A stretch of 64,000 nt of DNA, taken from the NCBI GenBank assembly GCA_016716745.1, contig JADJVD010000005.1, positions 186,001 to 250,000 on the forward strand. Direction: 5' to 3'. The DNA comes from Hyphomicrobiales bacterium (GTDB taxonomy: Bacteria > Pseudomonadota > Alphaproteobacteria > Rhizobiales > Beijerinckiaceae). Positions 63,438 to 64,000 of the stretch are shown in pieces. The notes under the pieces were generated by a model. The model did not search any database, had not been told where the DNA came from, and saw only the letters and a list, made by a program, of their open reading frames with translations. The position numbers and the translations under genes were made by a program. Positions within the stretch are counted from its first letter, which is position 1. Each line of letters opens with the position of its first letter.

Positions 63438-64000
63438 GTGAGGTCCGACAGGGTCGATCCGGCCGACTACTTCCATAAAGTCGTCGATTGCCAATGGGCC
63501 TGTCCGGCCCACACGCCTGTTCCCGATTACATTCGGATGATCGCCGCGGGGCGTTATTCCGACGCCTACATGGTGAATTGGGAATCGAACGTCTTCCCCG
63601 GCGTTTTGGGTCGCACCTGCGACCGTCCGTGCGAGCCGGCCTGCCGGCGCGGGCGCGTCGAGGCCGAGCCTGTCGCCATCTGCCGGCTGAAGCGCGTCGC
63701 CGCCGACTACAAGGACGACGTGACGGCGCGCATGCCGGCCAAGGCCGAGCGCAAGAACGGCAAGCGGGTCGCCTGCGTCGGCGCTGGGCCGGCCTCGCTG
63801 ACGGTGGCGCGCGATCTCGCGCCGCTCGGCTACGAGGTCGTCGTCTTCGACTCCGAGCCGAAGGCGGGCGGCATGGTGCGCACGCAGATCCCGAAGTTTC
63901 GCCTGCCGGAAAGCGTGATCGACGAGGAGGTCGGCTACGTGCTCGATCTCGGCGTCGAGTTCCGCCGCGGCCATCGCGTCGAGAGCCTGCAGGCGCTGCT
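63438..64000 (+). CDS. GltD-like FAD oxidoreductase with N-terminal Fe-S domain (partial)
   Basis: 187 codons are present and the gene runs off the window. DCQWACPAHTPVPDYIRMI and TCDRPCEPACRRG hold the cysteines of the two [4Fe-4S] clusters of the GltD N-domain. VACVGAGPASLTVARDLA is the FAD site (GPAS replaces GPAG) and GGMVRTQIPKFRLPESVI the family segment after it. It is therefore the electron-input subunit of glutamate synthase or a related enzyme. The GTG at 63438 follows GGGAGGAAAT. Confidence 0.85.
   Translation, partial: MRSDRVDPADYFHKVVDCQWACPAHTPVPDYIRMIAAGRYSDAYMVNWESNVFPGVLGRTCDRPCEPACRRGRVEAEPVAICRLKRVAADYKDDVTARMPAKAERKNGKRVACVGAGPASLTVARDLAPLGYEVVVFDSEPKAGGMVRTQIPKFRLPESVIDEEVGYVLDLGVEFRRGHRVESLQAL

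Overview
The window is a GC-rich, densely packed stretch of bacterial chromosome. Gene content and order point to an alphaproteobacterium of the order Hyphomicrobiales (Rhizobiales). The main clues are trxB followed by a LysR regulator of the LsrB/VtlR type, a PetP-PetR-kinase cluster beside ilvE, an fbc-type petABC operon, carA divergent from a GatB/YqeY gene, carB followed by greA, and an lgt-midA-pgeF operon. I cannot name the genus. No phage, transposase, integrase or CRISPR array is visible. The only clearly foreign-looking DNA is a short AT-rich island at about 58,900-59,590.

Layout. 0-10 kb: the end of an aminotransferase gene, a TAXI-type TRAP transporter pair, an EF-G-like GTPase, an adenine/methionine-salvage operon (mtnP, a short TrmO-like gene, apt, a secreted protein), a cytosolic chemoreceptor with a PilZ domain, and a small Cys-Cys-ending protein with its own terminator. 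10-19 kb: petABC (cytochrome bc1), trmL-hemF, gtrA, carB (frameshifted in this sequence) and greA. 19-27 kb: an ABC exporter pair, trxB-lsrB, a candidate AbcR/alpha-r15 small RNA, msrP, a double-MaoC protein, and a Crp/Fnr regulator with a DUF2892 protein. 27-39 kb: ychF, a YchJ protein, two membrane proteins, prs-rplY-pth, a lipoprotein, an M24-fold protein, uvrC, the wreck of an ECF sigma/YCII pair, and pgsA-moaD-moaE. 39-52 kb: ilvE, petP-petR-kinase, csaA, nnrU, a TetR regulator, proC-ybjN, ubiK, yqeY, carA, a methyltransferase, and pgeF-midA-lgt. 52-64 kb: a TadG-like protein, tRNA-Ile2(CAT), an RDD protein, bpt, an SH3-like protein, two M15-type peptidases side by side, a peptidoglycan-binding-like protein, the AT-rich GIY-YIG gene, parC, two tiny exported proteins, recO, and the start of a GltD-like oxidoreductase.

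How genes work together. MtnP releases adenine from methylthioadenosine and Apt turns it into AMP. PetABC is the bc1 complex, and PetP/PetR homologues lie about 28 kb away in the same window. CarA and CarB form carbamoyl-phosphate synthetase but are 30 kb apart. MoaD/MoaE help make the molybdopterin that MsrP needs. Lgt lipidates lipoproteins such as the one at 33 kb. LsrB, the LysR-type box and the small RNA form a likely regulator-target pair.

Most worth a second look: the candidate AbcR-like sRNA directly downstream of lsrB, the AT-rich GIY-YIG gene downstream of parC, the small protein ending in Cys-Cys, the carB frameshift with a terminator-like leader, the shortened TrmO-like protein in the mtnP-apt operon, and several palindromic repeats and operators.
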